Below, in pieces: positions 45,540-54,652 of a stretch of 64,000 nucleotides of DNA (the stretch's first letter is position 1; the number at the start of each line of letters is the position of its first letter). This DNA comes from Yersinia enterocolitica (GTDB lineage Bacteria; Pseudomonadota; Gammaproteobacteria; Enterobacterales; Enterobacteriaceae): contig NBTC02000002.1 in the NCBI GenBank assembly GCA_002082245.2, positions 62,001 to 126,000 of the forward strand. Reading direction: 5' to 3'. Position numbers and translations under genes: made by a program. The notes beneath the pieces were generated by a model. The model was not told where the DNA came from, searched no databases, and saw only the letters and a list, made by a program, of their open reading frames with translations.

Positions 45540-46034
45540 ATGGATATGACCAACGCCCAACGACTGATTCTGTCGAATCAGTACAAAATGATGACCATGC
45601 TGGATCCGGAAAATGCTGAGCGTTATCGTCGCCAGCAAACCATTGTCGAGCGCGGCTTTGGTTTGCAGATGCGTGAATTGGACCGTGATTTTGGTGAGAT
45701 GAGCGAAGATACTTGCCGTACTATTATTAATATCATGGAGATGCACCACGCCCTGCAAGTCTCCTGTGGTAACCTGAAAGACAAGCAAGACTTGGATGAA
45801 CGCCGTATCGCGTTCCTCGGTTTTGATGCTGCTACCGAATCCCGTTACCTGAGTTATGTGCGCTTTATGGTCAATACTGAAGGGCGCTACACCCATTTTG
45901 ACTCAGGGACTCATGGTTTCAACTCTCAAACCCCAATGTGGGATAAATACCAACGTATGCTGGCTATCTGGCAATCATGTCCACGCCAATACCATTTGAG
46001 TGCTGTTGAAATTTCGCAAATTATCAATGCCTGA
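45540..46034 (+). CDS. yfbU: YfbU family protein
   Basis: A 164-residue cytoplasmic protein of the YfbU/UPF0304 family, near identical in its central part to E. coli YfbU ([43 protein letters not shown]). The function is unclear. ATG 45540 has TAGGAG about 7 bases upstream and is preferred over the overlapping GTG at 45537. Confidence 0.95.
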   Translation: MDMTNAQRLILSNQYKMMTMLDPENAERYRRQQTIVERGFGLQMRELDRDFGEMSEDTCRTIINIMEMHHALQVSCGNLKDKQDLDERRIAFLGFDAATESRYLSYVRFMVNTEGRYTHFDSGTHGFNSQTPMWDKYQRMLAIWQSCPRQYHLSAVEISQIINA

Positions 46035-46096
46035 TAGCGCATAACTTATTTGCTATCAGTAAGTTGAAAAATAGTTTTACTGATGAGGATGTGCTT

Positions 46097-46753
46097 GTGG
46101 AGTGTAAAGGTTTTCTTTTTGATTTGGATGGGACTTTGGTTGATTCTTTACCTGTTGTCGAACGAGCCTGGATTGGCTGGGCGCAAGGTCGAGGCATCAA
46201 TCCAGCAGAAGTTCTTGATTTTATCCATGGCAAACAAGCAATTACCTCTTTACGTCATTTTATGTCGGGTGCAAGTGAGGCTGAAATTCAGGCTGAGTTT
46301 CTGGCATTAGAGCAGGTTGAAGCTAATGATACCGATGGTGTGAGCGCATTGCCGGGGGCGGTGGCACTGTTGGAGCGACTAAACAGCCTGTCTATTCCGT
46401 GGGCTATTGTCACTTCAGGCTCAGTACCGGTCGCTTCTGCGCGCCGTGCCGCCGGCCATCTGCCGGTACCTGAAGTGTTTATCACCAGCGAACAAGTTAA
46501 GCACGGCAAACCGCAACCAGATGCTTATCTGCTGGGGGCCGAGCGCTTAGGGCTGGCACCGGCTGATTGTATCGTAGTGGAAGATGCCCCTGCGGGGATT
46601 TTGTCAGGCTTGGCTGCGGGCTGTCAGGTGATTGCGGTCAATGCTCCGGCTGATACTCCCAAACTTGAGCAGGTTGATTTAGTGCTCAGTTCGCTGGAGC
46701 AGATTAGCGTTGAGGTTACCGCTAACGGCGCGCGGGTTGTGCGAGTAGGTTAA
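46097..46753 (+). CDS. hxpA: Sugar phosphatase of the HAD family (YfbT/HxpA)
   Basis: A 218-residue HAD-superfamily phosphatase that in E. coli acts on hexitol and other sugar phosphates. HAD motif I is FLFDLDGTLVDS near the N terminus, motif II is AIVTSGSVPVA, the conserved Lys lies in HGKPQPDAYLLGAERLG, and motif IV is VVEDAPAGILSGLAAG. GTG 46097 begins VECKGFLFDLDG with TGAGGA about 9 bases upstream; a TTG at 46064 would add 11 residues not seen in homologues. It follows yfbU by 62 bases. Confidence 0.93.
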   Translation: MECKGFLFDLDGTLVDSLPVVERAWIGWAQGRGINPAEVLDFIHGKQAITSLRHFMSGASEAEIQAEFLALEQVEANDTDGVSALPGAVALLERLNSLSIPWAIVTSGSVPVASARRAAGHLPVPEVFITSEQVKHGKPQPDAYLLGAERLGLAPADCIVVEDAPAGILSGLAAGCQVIAVNAPADTPKLEQVDLVLSSLEQISVEVTANGARVVRVG

Positions 46754-46990
46754 TTCTTCGCCAGATACCTTAATATCACCACTGAGAGCGCCTGATGGCG
46801 CTCTTTTACTGTCTGGCACATCACAAGTTGATAAACTTTTTTCAGGAAAAAAACACAATAAAACCCTTTGTGGGATGGTAAGCACATAAATTTGCAGTCA
46901 TTATTGATCTCAGACAGCGGCCGCTGCTGATTTTAATGTTTTACTGCCAGAGCCGGATATTTCCTTTCACTTTTTGCCAACGAGGCCATT

Positions 46991-48826
46991 TTGAACCGCG
47001 AACTATTGTGGGTGTTGACGCTACTTCTAATAGCTATTGTGCTGTTTACTACCAATAAACTGCGCATGGACGTGGTAGCACTGTTGGTCATTATTGCCTT
47101 TGTGATGAGTGGTACGTTGTCATTAGGTGAGGCGACCAGCGGATTCAGTGATCCTAACGTGATATTGATTGCGGCGCTGTTTGTTATTGGTGAAGGGTTG
47201 GTCAGAACCGGTGTTGCTTATCAGGTGGGTGATTGGCTGGTCAAGGTCGCCGGTCACAGTGAAACCAAAATGCTGGCGTTATTAATGGTAACGGTTGCCG
47301 GATTGGGCGCTTTTATGAGCTCTACCGGAGTGGTGGCAATCTTTATCCCAGTGGTACTGAGTGTTGCCAGCCGGATGAAGATTTCGCCGGGGCGGTTAAT
47401 GATGCCGCTGAGTTTTGCCGGCTTGATAAGTGGCATGATGACGCTGGTGGCAACGCCGCCAAATATGGTGGTTAACAGTGAATTACTGCGCGAAGGTATC
47501 AAAGGCTTTGGCTTCTTTGGCGTTACCCCTATCGGCATTATCATTTTGCTGATGGGTGTCGCTTATATGTTAGTGGCTCGGCGCTGGCTGGGCGGGAAGC
47601 AGGAAAACTCAGAGAAAGAACAGCAATGGAAACGCCGCACTTTCCGCGACCTTATCCGCGATTATAAATTGACTGGCCGTGCGCGCCGTTTGGCTATCCG
47701 CCATGATTCTCCTTTGATTGGCCGTTCTCTTGACGAACTGCATCTGCGCGCCCGCTATGGGGCGAATGTGGTGGGGATTGAACGCTGGAAGCGTTTCCGG
47801 CGTGTGATGGTGAGTGCCACCGGTTCATCTGAATTACACGAGAACGATGTCTTACTGATCGATATGTCAGATTGCGACATAGATTTACGTGAATTTTGCA
47901 CTGAACAGATGCTGGAACCGATGGTGCTGCGCGGTGAATACTTCTCAGAGCAGGCGCGCAACGTCGGGATGGCCGAGGTTTCGCTCATTCCTGATTCCGC
48001 CCTCTTGGGAAAGAGTCTACGTGAGGTCACTTTCCGTACCCGCTATGGTTTGAATGTGGTAGGTATTCGTCGTAATGGTAAGACTTTGGAAGGCAAACTG
48101 GTTGATGACAAATTGCAGTTTGGCGATATCTTACTGGTGATCGGTGATTGGAAACTGATTCGTCAGTTACAGTTAAAGACCCGTGATTTCATCGTACTGA
48201 ACCTGCCGGCGGAAGTGGATGAAGTGGCACCGGCCATTTCGCAAGCCCCACATGCATTATTCTGTCTGGCGTTGATGGTTGCCATGATGATGACCGACGA
48301 GGTGCCAAATGTGATTGCGGCATTGGTAGCCTGTTTACTGATGGGTCAGTTCCGATGTATTGATATGGAAAGTGCTTATCGTTCAATCCATTGGCCGAGT
48401 TTGATTTTGATCATCGGGATGATGCCCTTTGCACAAGCATTGCAAAAAACCGGTGGGGTAGATTTGATTGTCCGTGGCTTGATGGATGTGGCCGGTGGGA
48501 TGGGGCCGCGCGTCATGCTGCTATGTTTGTTTGTGTTGTGTGCCACGATTGGGCTGTTTATCTCTAATACTGCCACGGCAGTTCTAATGGCACCGATTGC
48601 GATTGCTGCTGCGCGGGAGATGTCGGTCTCGCCGTATCCCTTTGCGATGATTATTGGTATTGCAGCTTCAGCGGCCTTTATGACGCCAGTTTCGTCACCG
48701 GTGAATACCTTAGTATTGGGGCCAGGTGGTTATAAATTCGGTGATTTTGTCCGCATGGGGGTGCCATTTACGATATTAGTCATGATTGTTAGTGTGATGG
48801 TGGTGCCGGTGCTGTTTCCATTCTGA
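46991..48826 (+). CDS. yfbS: YfbS, SLC13-type membrane transporter with TrkA-C domains
   Basis: A 611-residue inner membrane transporter of the DASS/ArsB-related class. About five N-terminal helices ([20 protein letters not shown], then [21 protein letters not shown]) are followed by two soluble TrkA-C regulatory domains (about residues 210-290 and 300-385, each with [15 protein letters not shown] or [11 protein letters not shown] motifs), then about seven more helices with [19 protein letters not shown]. The transported solute is unknown. The start is TTG 46991 with an AGG site 6-8 bases upstream, aligned to the E. coli start; no ATG fits. Confidence 0.93.
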   Translation: MNRELLWVLTLLLIAIVLFTTNKLRMDVVALLVIIAFVMSGTLSLGEATSGFSDPNVILIAALFVIGEGLVRTGVAYQVGDWLVKVAGHSETKMLALLMVTVAGLGAFMSSTGVVAIFIPVVLSVASRMKISPGRLMMPLSFAGLISGMMTLVATPPNMVVNSELLREGIKGFGFFGVTPIGIIILLMGVAYMLVARRWLGGKQENSEKEQQWKRRTFRDLIRDYKLTGRARRLAIRHDSPLIGRSLDELHLRARYGANVVGIERWKRFRRVMVSATGSSELHENDVLLIDMSDCDIDLREFCTEQMLEPMVLRGEYFSEQARNVGMAEVSLIPDSALLGKSLREVTFRTRYGLNVVGIRRNGKTLEGKLVDDKLQFGDILLVIGDWKLIRQLQLKTRDFIVLNLPAEVDEVAPAISQAPHALFCLALMVAMMMTDEVPNVIAALVACLLMGQFRCIDMESAYRSIHWPSLILIIGMMPFAQALQKTGGVDLIVRGLMDVAGGMGPRVMLLCLFVLCATIGLFISNTATAVLMAPIAIAAAREMSVSPYPFAMIIGIAASAAFMTPVSSPVNTLVLGPGGYKFGDFVRMGVPFTILVMIVSVMVVPVLFPF

Positions 48827-48912
48827 TTGGGATGCTACAGGGTAAGAGTTGTGTTTAGTTCGGTTGATATGAGATTGGTGCTCACCTTGCCCCTTGGTGC
48901 CTCAACCGCCAA

Positions 48913-48936
48913 AGGGGTCACAGGCGCGTGACCCCT
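48913..48936. terminator. Hairpin after yfbS
   Basis: A perfect nine-base-pair stem AGGGGTCAC/GTGACCCCT around AGGCGC, about 90 bases after the yfbS stop, between two convergent genes. It is followed by AAAA on the plus strand rather than T, while on the minus strand it is followed by TTGGCGG, so its use as a terminator is uncertain. Confidence 0.4.
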
Positions 48937-49005
48937 AAAACGGGCGTCATGCCCATTTTCCTTGCCTATACTCTTCGCTCGACAGCTCAAATGTGCTTTT
49001 GAAAA

Positions 49006-49040
49006 TCAACTTCAATTTCAATTTCAATTTCAACTTCAAC
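49006..49040. repeat. Hexanucleotide microsatellite at the end of yfbR
   Basis: Five tandem copies of TTCAAY (49011-49040: CAAT three times, then CAAC twice) plus a partial TCAAC before them. The yfbR stop codon (49036-49038 on the minus strand) lies in the repeat, so most of it is just past the gene. In the neighbouring frame the minus strand reads alternating Val/Ile-Glu codons. Confidence 0.9.
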
Positions 49041-49635
49041 TTTCATCCAGCGAATCGAGGCTGATTTCATCCAGTGACAGGCTAAAGCTGGGCACGAAGA
49101 CTTCCATAAAGTAATCCATTTCCGGGCTTTGGCGCATGGCGAGGGTTTTCTCCAACCGCGCTTTAGCTTGAATAAACTCATTATTACCGGCGGATAATTC
49201 TTCCAAACATTTGAGATAAGCACATAGAGCATCTGCCTGTTTAACCAGTGCTTTTTCCTCTTCGCTATAATAATGCTCATCCAGCAGACAGCGGAAATCT
49301 TGCTGTAATTCTTTTGGCAGCATTTCAATCAGTTTTTGTTGAGCAACTTTTTCTATCTTCTTGTATTCATGGGCAATCTGAGGATTGTAATACTTGATAG
49401 GGGTGGGTAAATCACCGGTTATCACTTCACTGGCATCGTGGTACATCGCCAGCAGCGCAATACGGTCGGCATTGAGATTGCCGTTAAACTTACGGTTCTT
49501 AATGATAGCTAACGCATGAGCGACAAATGCCACCTGCAAACTGTGTTCAGAGACATTCTCAGTGCGAACATTGCGCATCAGCGGCCAGCGGTTGATCAGT
49601 TTCAGACGAGATAGATGGGCGAAGAAGTGACTCAT
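49036..49635 (-). CDS. yfbR: 5'-deoxynucleotidase YfbR
   Basis: HD-domain phosphatase of 199 residues that removes the 5' phosphate from deoxyribonucleoside monophosphates. The HD metal ligands are in [16 protein letters not shown], and [16 protein letters not shown]. The length and sequence match E. coli YfbR, including the C-terminal [14 protein letters not shown] 49635 gives [13 protein letters not shown] with GAGAG upstream; longer in-frame starts are not conserved. The stop is within a hexanucleotide repeat. Confidence 0.95.
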   Translation of the reverse strand: MSHFFAHLSRLKLINRWPLMRNVRTENVSEHSLQVAFVAHALAIIKNRKFNGNLNADRIALLAMYHDASEVITGDLPTPIKYYNPQIAHEYKKIEKVAQQKLIEMLPKELQQDFRCLLDEHYYSEEEKALVKQADALCAYLKCLEELSAGNNEFIQAKARLEKTLAMRQSPEMDYFMEVFVPSFSLSLDEISLDSLDES

Positions 49636-49958
49636 AGTTTTCTCTCTATTCAATATATTAACCATAAGATGATGGAAACAATCTGCATACGAGGATAACA
49701 TCAAATCGATTTTATCAATGAGATAATGAGTTAATTAAATATTCTCACAATGTCTCAATTTTGTTTATTAAACCCTCACTTTATCTTTGTGTTTCATTCT
49801 TGCCATTCATTCTATCTCATTAATTATAAAAGAAATTATTTAACATTAGCTCTATTGAATTAGTGATGTGAACTCATTATTCTTTTTTTGTCCATTTTAT
49901 GGATTATTAAATTTCAGCATATAAATTTTATTTAAATTATAAAGCTAAGGATAGTTAT
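49636..49958. other. AT-rich gap upstream of the small secreted protein
   Basis: About 320 bases, strongly AT-rich, between divergent yfbR and the small secreted-protein gene. No repeat, operator or open reading frame of note was found. Promoters for both genes are expected here. Confidence 0.4.
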
Positions 49959-50234
49959 ATGAAATTATTATTTATTCCTATGTCAATTTTATTATTCAGT
50001 GCGACAACACAAGCTCAGGAGGAATTCTGTGTAGGGGGAAATTTGGGGCCGTTCAGTGAGGAGTTTTGCGCTACGCATAACGCCGCGAGGGATAAGCAGC
50101 AAGAGCAACGAAGAATAGAACGTTGCAATAAGCTGATTAAACAACAAGGTTCTGCAATATCTTGGAGCATTAATGATTCGGTGAGGGTTTTAATTGACCG
50201 TCAACAAAGGGAAGAACTAGGGTGTTTAAGATAA
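49959..50234 (+). CDS. Small secreted protein of unknown function
   Basis: A 91-residue protein that I do not recognise. A signal peptide is clear (MKLLFIPMSILLFSATTQAQ, probable cut after QA near residue 19). The mature part has four cysteines (in EEFCVGG, EEFCATHN, IERCNKL and LGCLR) that could form two disulfides, and a charged Gln/Arg/Glu-rich middle. It is probably periplasmic. The ATG has AAGGA about 7 bases upstream. It sits between yfbR and alaA, where E. coli has no such gene, and the flanks are AT-rich. A frame with intact signal peptide and ribosome site makes it likely to be real. Confidence 0.75.
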   Translation: MKLLFIPMSILLFSATTQAQEEFCVGGNLGPFSEEFCATHNAARDKQQEQRRIERCNKLIKQQGSAISWSINDSVRVLIDRQQREELGCLR

Positions 50235-50251
50235 TCACTGCATAAATAAAA

Positions 50252-50274
50252 CAGGGCTTGCTATACAAGCCCTG
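50252..50274. terminator. Terminator between the small secreted protein and alaA
   Basis: CAGGGCTTG pairs with CAAGCCCTG around CTATA. On the minus strand it is followed by TTTTATTTATG, so it should end the alaA transcript; it also lies 18 bases after the small plus-strand gene. Confidence 0.8.
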
Positions 50275-50279
50275 ATTAA

Positions 50280-51494
50280 TTACTGGTGGTAGGTCTCCAA
50301 AAACCGCCCCAGTTTCCTCACTGCCATCTCCAGCTCATCCACGCGCGGTAACGTGACAATCCGTACATGATCAGGGTATGGCCAGTTAAAGGCGCTGCCT
50401 TGAACCAACAGCACTTTTTCCTGCAATAGCAGATCCAATACCAGTTTCTGATCATCTTTCAGGTTAAAACGCTTCTGATCAATACGTGGGAACATATACA
50501 ACGCGCCTTGAGGTTTCACGCAGGAAACCCCCGGTATTTGGTTGATCAGTTCCCAGGCACGGTCACGCTGTTCGTACAAGCGCCCGCCTGGCTGAATAAA
50601 CTCGCTAATGCTCTGATAACCACCTAATGCCGTCTGAATGGCATGCTGCATAGGGACGTTGGCGCACAGACGCATTGATGCCAACATCTCTAAACCTTCA
50701 ATATAACCTTTAGCGTGTTTTTTAGGACCATTCAGCACCATCCAGCCCTGACGGAAACCGGCAACACGGTAAGTCTTGGATAAACCATTGAAGGTCACAG
50801 TTAACAAATCAGGCGCCAGAGCCGCAATAGAATGATGCTGAGCCTCGTCATATAAAATCTTATCGTAGATCTCATCGGCGAAAATAATCAGGTCATTTTG
50901 ACGGGCGATTTCAACAATCTCCAGTAACAGCTCTTTGCTGTATACCGCGCCGGTCGGGTTATTCGGGTTGATAATCACAATCCCACGGGTACGCGGCGTG
51001 ATTTTACTACGGATATCATCTAAATCAGGGAACCAGCCCGACTCTTCATCACACATATAATGTACGGCGGTACCACTTGAAAGCGAAACTGCCGCCGTCC
51101 ATAACGGATAATCTGGTGCAGGTACCAGCATTTCATCGCCCAGATTCAGCAATGCTTGCATGGATTGCACGATCAGCTCAGAGACCCCGTTCCCAATGTA
51201 GATATCCTCGACTGTCAGGTCACGCATATCCCGTGCCTGATAGTGCTGCATAATAGCTTTGCGCGCCGAAAACAGGCCTTTGGAATCGCAATAGCCCTGC
51301 GCAGTTGGCAAATTACGGATCACATCCACCAGAATTTCATCGGGTGCATCGAAACCAAACGGAGCAGGGTTGCCGATGTTCAGTTTCAGAACTTTATTAC
51401 CTTCTTCTTCAAGACGCTTAGCTTCTTTTAGCACTGGTCCACGAATGTCGTAACAGACGTTGTCCAGTTTGCTGGATTTCTCAATGGGGGACAT
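50280..51494 (-). CDS. alaA: Glutamate-pyruvate aminotransferase AlaA
   Basis: PLP-dependent class I aminotransferase that makes alanine from pyruvate and glutamate in the cytoplasm. 404 residues. The PLP lysine is in FNGLSKTYRVAGFRQGW; INPNNPTGAVYSKE and FADEIYDKILYD are cofactor-site motifs. ATG 51494 begins MSPIEKSSKLDNVCYDIRG as in E. coli; the frame extends upstream without similarity. It is divergent from lrhA across a long intergenic region, again like E. coli. Confidence 0.97.
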   Translation of the reverse strand: MSPIEKSSKLDNVCYDIRGPVLKEAKRLEEEGNKVLKLNIGNPAPFGFDAPDEILVDVIRNLPTAQGYCDSKGLFSARKAIMQHYQARDMRDLTVEDIYIGNGVSELIVQSMQALLNLGDEMLVPAPDYPLWTAAVSLSSGTAVHYMCDEESGWFPDLDDIRSKITPRTRGIVIINPNNPTGAVYSKELLLEIVEIARQNDLIIFADEIYDKILYDEAQHHSIAALAPDLLTVTFNGLSKTYRVAGFRQGWMVLNGPKKHAKGYIEGLEMLASMRLCANVPMQHAIQTALGGYQSISEFIQPGGRLYEQRDRAWELINQIPGVSCVKPQGALYMFPRIDQKRFNLKDDQKLVLDLLLQEKVLLVQGSAFNWPYPDHVRIVTLPRVDELEMAVRKLGRFLETYHQ

Positions 51495-52372
51495 AAAAAA
51501 TTGAGCCTTTTGCTGGTAAAAGCGTGTCCTCAGCGTGGAACACTGCAAGGTATCCAATGTACTCCGACGCTGCTGCTTTTTGAAGTTCTATGCACATCTT
51601 TAGTGCGAATAGCTGCTCTTATTGTAAATGACTGCCAGCTTCATTGGTATGGAATATAACCGATGTTTTTGTCTTTAAATCCACTGGTTTATGCCTTATT
51701 TATTAGTTTATTTGAAGTTTTATTTCGGCTGATTGCGTGACATACAGCAGTTACCAACAAAATATATCTATAAGATGAGGTTCACTTTCGGTGCCAAAAT
51801 CGCGGGTTGATACCGATGATAATGAGACGCGATTATGCTGCATCGTATTAGCTGGGATCTCAATCCAACAATTTATATCATCATACATATTATTAAGATG
51901 TGAAAAGAAACAAAATTGTAGATAGGAAAACTATTAAGAATAATTAATGTTAAATAGGCTGAATCTTAGAGAATATCTATGTTAATAGTTGAATTTACTC
52001 AATTAGATAAAAAACACACATAGAGATATATTGATATTTTTTGATATTTCGAAAAGGGTTAGTGCAGATTTGTTTAATTAAAATAGCATTGCAGCACTTA
52101 AAAATGCCTGAGGAAAAGCAAGATCCTAAAGGGAAAAAATCTTCATTAATCGAAGATTTAGTGGCTTTTTATGACCGTATTCACAAATAAATACATAACT
52201 TACTCAATAGATTTTTATAAAAAGAGATAACGGTAACGAAATATAAGTAAATTTTTTGCCCTACTCTAGTGAGTGGGGTACTGTCATACTTAGCGTTGTC
52301 CCTTATTGATGGCGCGATACTTATACACCAGGGTAGTTTGTAATTAGAATTCAAAAAAGTGAAGAATACACT
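51495..52372. other. Long intergenic region alaA/lrhA
   Basis: About 880 bases, AT-rich, between divergent genes. A long space here is also present in E. coli, where lrhA has a distant promoter and autoregulation. It holds one small possible reading frame (52062-52190). CTAGTGAGTGG at 52266-52276 also occurs upstream of nuo (53629-53639). Confidence 0.4.
52062..52190 (+). CDS. Possible small reading frame or gene remnant upstream of lrhA
   Basis: A GTG frame of 42 codons with AGGG about 5-8 bases upstream, or 28 codons from an ATG at 52104. The C-terminal half reads MPEEKQDPKGKKSSLIED, then LVAFYDRIHK; it is hydrophilic and looks more protein-like than the AT-rich surroundings. I do not recognise it. 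It could be a real small protein in the lrhA leader, a decayed gene end, or chance. Confidence 0.22.
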   Translation: MQICLIKIALQHLKMPEEKQDPKGKKSSLIEDLVAFYDRIHK

Positions 52373-53305
52373 ATGACAAATGCAAATCGTCCGATAATTA
52401 ATCTCGACCTCGATCTGCTTAGAACCTTTGTAGCTGTTGCTGACTTGAATACTTTTGCCTCTGCTGCCGCAGCGGTTTGTCGCACTCAGTCAGCAGTTAG
52501 CCAACAAATGCAACGGTTAGAACAGTTAGTCGGTAAGGAGTTATTTGCCCGCCATGGGCGTAACAAATTATTGACTGAACATGGTCTCCAGTTACTTGGC
52601 TATGCCAGAAAAATTTTGCGTTTCAACGATGAAGCTTGTACGTCACTTATGTACAGCAATATAGAAGGGTCACTCATTATCGGCGCATCTGATGATACTG
52701 CCGATACGTTGTTGCCTTTCTTGCTGAACCGAGTGGCGACGCTATATCCTCGGCTAGCGATAGATGTGCGGGTAAAACGCAGTCCATTTATCGCTGATAT
52801 GCTGAGTAATGGCGAAGTGGACCTGGCTATTACTACAGCCAAGGTCGACACTCATCCTCATGTGATCTTAAGGACATCACCTACGCTTTGGTACTGTTCC
52901 GCCGACTATCAGTTCCAGTCCGGTGAATCGGTACCGTTAGTGGTGATGGATGAGCCAAGCCCATTCCGCGATATGGCAATAGAAAACCTGACCAGAGCCG
53001 GTATTGCATGGCGAATCGCCTATGTAGCCTCTTCACTTTCTGCCATTCGTGCGGCAGTCAGGGCAGGGCTGGGTGTGACCGCTAGGCCAATAGAGATGAT
53101 GAGTCCTGATTTACGCGTACTGGGTGAAACAGAAGGGCTACCTCGGTTGCCTGAAACACATTATGCATTATGTAAAGACAATCAGTGTGGCAACGAATTG
53201 GCTTTAGCCATTTTCGATGCCATGCAGACGGGCCACCAACATGGCTTGCAGTCTGGATCGGATTTAGTGCTGGATTCTGATTATTTAATAGACGAGAACA
53301 GTTGA
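52373..53305 (+). CDS. lrhA: LysR-family regulator LrhA (RovM in Yersinia)
   Basis: A 310-residue LysR regulator. The helix-turn-helix at about residues 20-75 reads [38 protein letters not shown] and [16 protein letters not shown], nearly identical to E. coli LrhA. The ligand-binding domain follows. In E. coli LrhA represses flhDC, rpoS translation and type 1 fimbriae. In Yersinia the homologue RovM represses the virulence regulator gene rovA and responds to nutrition. It lies immediately before nuo, and LrhA was first named in connection with that operon. An intrinsic terminator follows. Confidence 0.95.
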   Translation: MTNANRPIINLDLDLLRTFVAVADLNTFASAAAAVCRTQSAVSQQMQRLEQLVGKELFARHGRNKLLTEHGLQLLGYARKILRFNDEACTSLMYSNIEGSLIIGASDDTADTLLPFLLNRVATLYPRLAIDVRVKRSPFIADMLSNGEVDLAITTAKVDTHPHVILRTSPTLWYCSADYQFQSGESVPLVVMDEPSPFRDMAIENLTRAGIAWRIAYVASSLSAIRAAVRAGLGVTARPIEMMSPDLRVLGETEGLPRLPETHYALCKDNQCGNELALAIFDAMQTGHQHGLQSGSDLVLDSDYLIDENS

Positions 53306-53329
53306 TCGTCTAACGTGACTAAAAAATCG

Positions 53330-53358
53330 TAAGCCCCTTATTTTAGGGGCTTTTTTTA
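53330..53358 (+). terminator. Intrinsic terminator after lrhA
   Basis: AAGCCCCT pairs with AGGGGCTT around a TATTTT-like loop and is followed by a run of seven T. It begins about 25 bases after the lrhA stop codon. Confidence 0.9.
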
Positions 53359-53800
53359 TTTATAACTTTTAAAAAAACAGTTTTCTACTGCTCCAGTTTA
53401 ATTTCATGCTTAAAACGTCGTTTTATTTCATTTAGCGGTATATCTGCGTACTGGATCAGGGGGAATAAACCAGATAAAAATAGTGGTTAATATTTCTTCT
53501 CATTTTCTGCTATTTGTTTTTTATTAAAACAGTGTTCCATTATTTATTTTTTTAAAAAACAACTTTTCATGCCGAATATTTATGAAATAACACTCAAAAC
53601 GTGTTCTGGATCAAAAAAATACCCCTAGCTAGTGAGTGGAAGAACCGGTTATTCCTGAGACAATGGTATAGTTAAAGCGAAGTTTCCACGTTGGGTTATA
53701 GGTGTATGTTCTGACTTAACAAATTACTGACTCGATTTAGCTTTATACTTCGCACCAAATGTTAAGTAAGATCGTGCGTTTGTAAATTAATCTGTAGTTA

Positions 53801-53822
53801 CTTTTGTCAAAGTTGACAAAAG
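53801..53822. promoter_or_regulatory. Long perfect palindrome upstream of nuoA
   Basis: CTTTTGTCAA at 53801-53810 and its exact reverse complement TTGACAAAAG at 53813-53822 are separated by two bases. It is about 160 bases before nuoA. Ten-base perfect arms with a 2-base spacer look like a dimeric repressor or activator site. No regulator can be named from the sequence. Confidence 0.6.
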
Positions 53823-53981
53823 GTTACTGAAAGGAGTAAAAAGCCCACAGTAAAACACTGGCTAAACAGTTGTAAAGACAGTGTGTTTCGTGTGGTTTTT
53901 ATCCTTCCCTTTGAATCGATGTGGTGCACTAACTGCCAACATAAGAGCAGGATGTCCGACGCCACTTTTGATGAGTAAGCA

Positions 53982-54491
53982 ATGAGTATGTCAACAACCA
54001 CTGAAGTTATCGCTCATCATTGGGCGTTCGCTGTATTTCTGATCGGCGCTATCGGGTTATGCGGCTTGATGCTATTGGGTGCGTTCTTTCTGGGTGGGAG
54101 AGCTCGGGCCCGCGCCAAAGATGTCCCCTATGAGTCCGGTATTGACTCGGTCGGCTCGGCGCGTATGCGTTTGTCCGCCAAGTTTTATCTGGTCGCCATG
54201 TTCTTCGTTATTTTCGATGTTGAAGCCCTGTACTTGTATGCGTGGTCAATCTCTATTCGTGAGAGTGGCTGGGTAGGCTTTATCGAAGCAACCATTTTCA
54301 TTTTGGTGCTCTTGGCTGGTTTGGTTTATCTGGTGCGTATCGGCGCGCTGGATTGGACTCCTACGCGTTCTAATCGCCGAGTGAGCAAACCGAGCATAGT
54401 CAAATACGCCAGCAGTCCTCCACAAGATATACCTAACAGTCTTGGTGTTGCAGGTCGGCAGCAAGCGGGCGATAAATCGGTCACGATTTGA
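53982..54491 (+). CDS. nuoA: NADH-quinone oxidoreductase subunit A
   Basis: Small membrane subunit of respiratory complex I with three helices. The protein contains the conserved [28 protein letters not shown], in two parts, and [16 protein letters not shown] with the functional acidic residues. It has 169 residues against 147 in E. coli; the extra C-terminal tail starts about at [13 protein letters not shown] and its last codons (AGDKSVTI) lie in sequence resembling the intergenic repeat downstream. ATG 53982 starts [14 protein letters not shown]. First gene of the nuo operon. Confidence 0.97.
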   Translation: MSMSTTTEVIAHHWAFAVFLIGAIGLCGLMLLGAFFLGGRARARAKDVPYESGIDSVGSARMRLSAKFYLVAMFFVIFDVEALYLYAWSISIRESGWVGFIEATIFILVLLAGLVYLVRIGALDWTPTRSNRRVSKPSIVKYASSPPQDIPNSLGVAGRQQAGDKSVTI

Positions 54492-54623
54492 ACCGCATGT
54501 ATGCTAGCCCGTAGGGTGAGTCTCAACCATGAGGCTCATTAATCCCGATGAGCTGACTCAAGTCAGTGATTCGGGTGAGTGAAAGTAGCTAACAACCCTG
54601 CAGCTCTAAGTACAAAGGGTATA
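54470..54623. repeat. Intergenic repeat copy between nuoA and nuoB
   Basis: Contains GATAAATCGGTCACGATTTG, similar to part of the composite repeat at 24351-24623, then GGTGAGTCTC, a GAGGCTCATTAATCCCGATG arm, the CTGACTCAAGTCAG palindrome, TGATTCGGGTGA, and ends AAGGGTATA. Its left part overlaps the last codons and stop of nuoA. It fills most of the nuoA-nuoB gap within the operon. Confidence 0.75.
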
Positions 54624-54652
54624 GTGGTCAATAAATACAGCGAGGCATTAAC

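Larger units (their letters stand above)
53306..53981. other. nuo promoter region
   Basis: About 680 bases of AT-rich sequence from the lrhA stop to nuoA. It holds the lrhA terminator, a long palindrome (53801-53822) and CTAGTGAGTGG (53629-53639), also seen before lrhA. nuo promoters of E. coli are likewise far upstream and respond to ArcA, NarL, FNR and Fis. I could not point to definite sites for those here. No gene was found. Confidence 0.45.
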
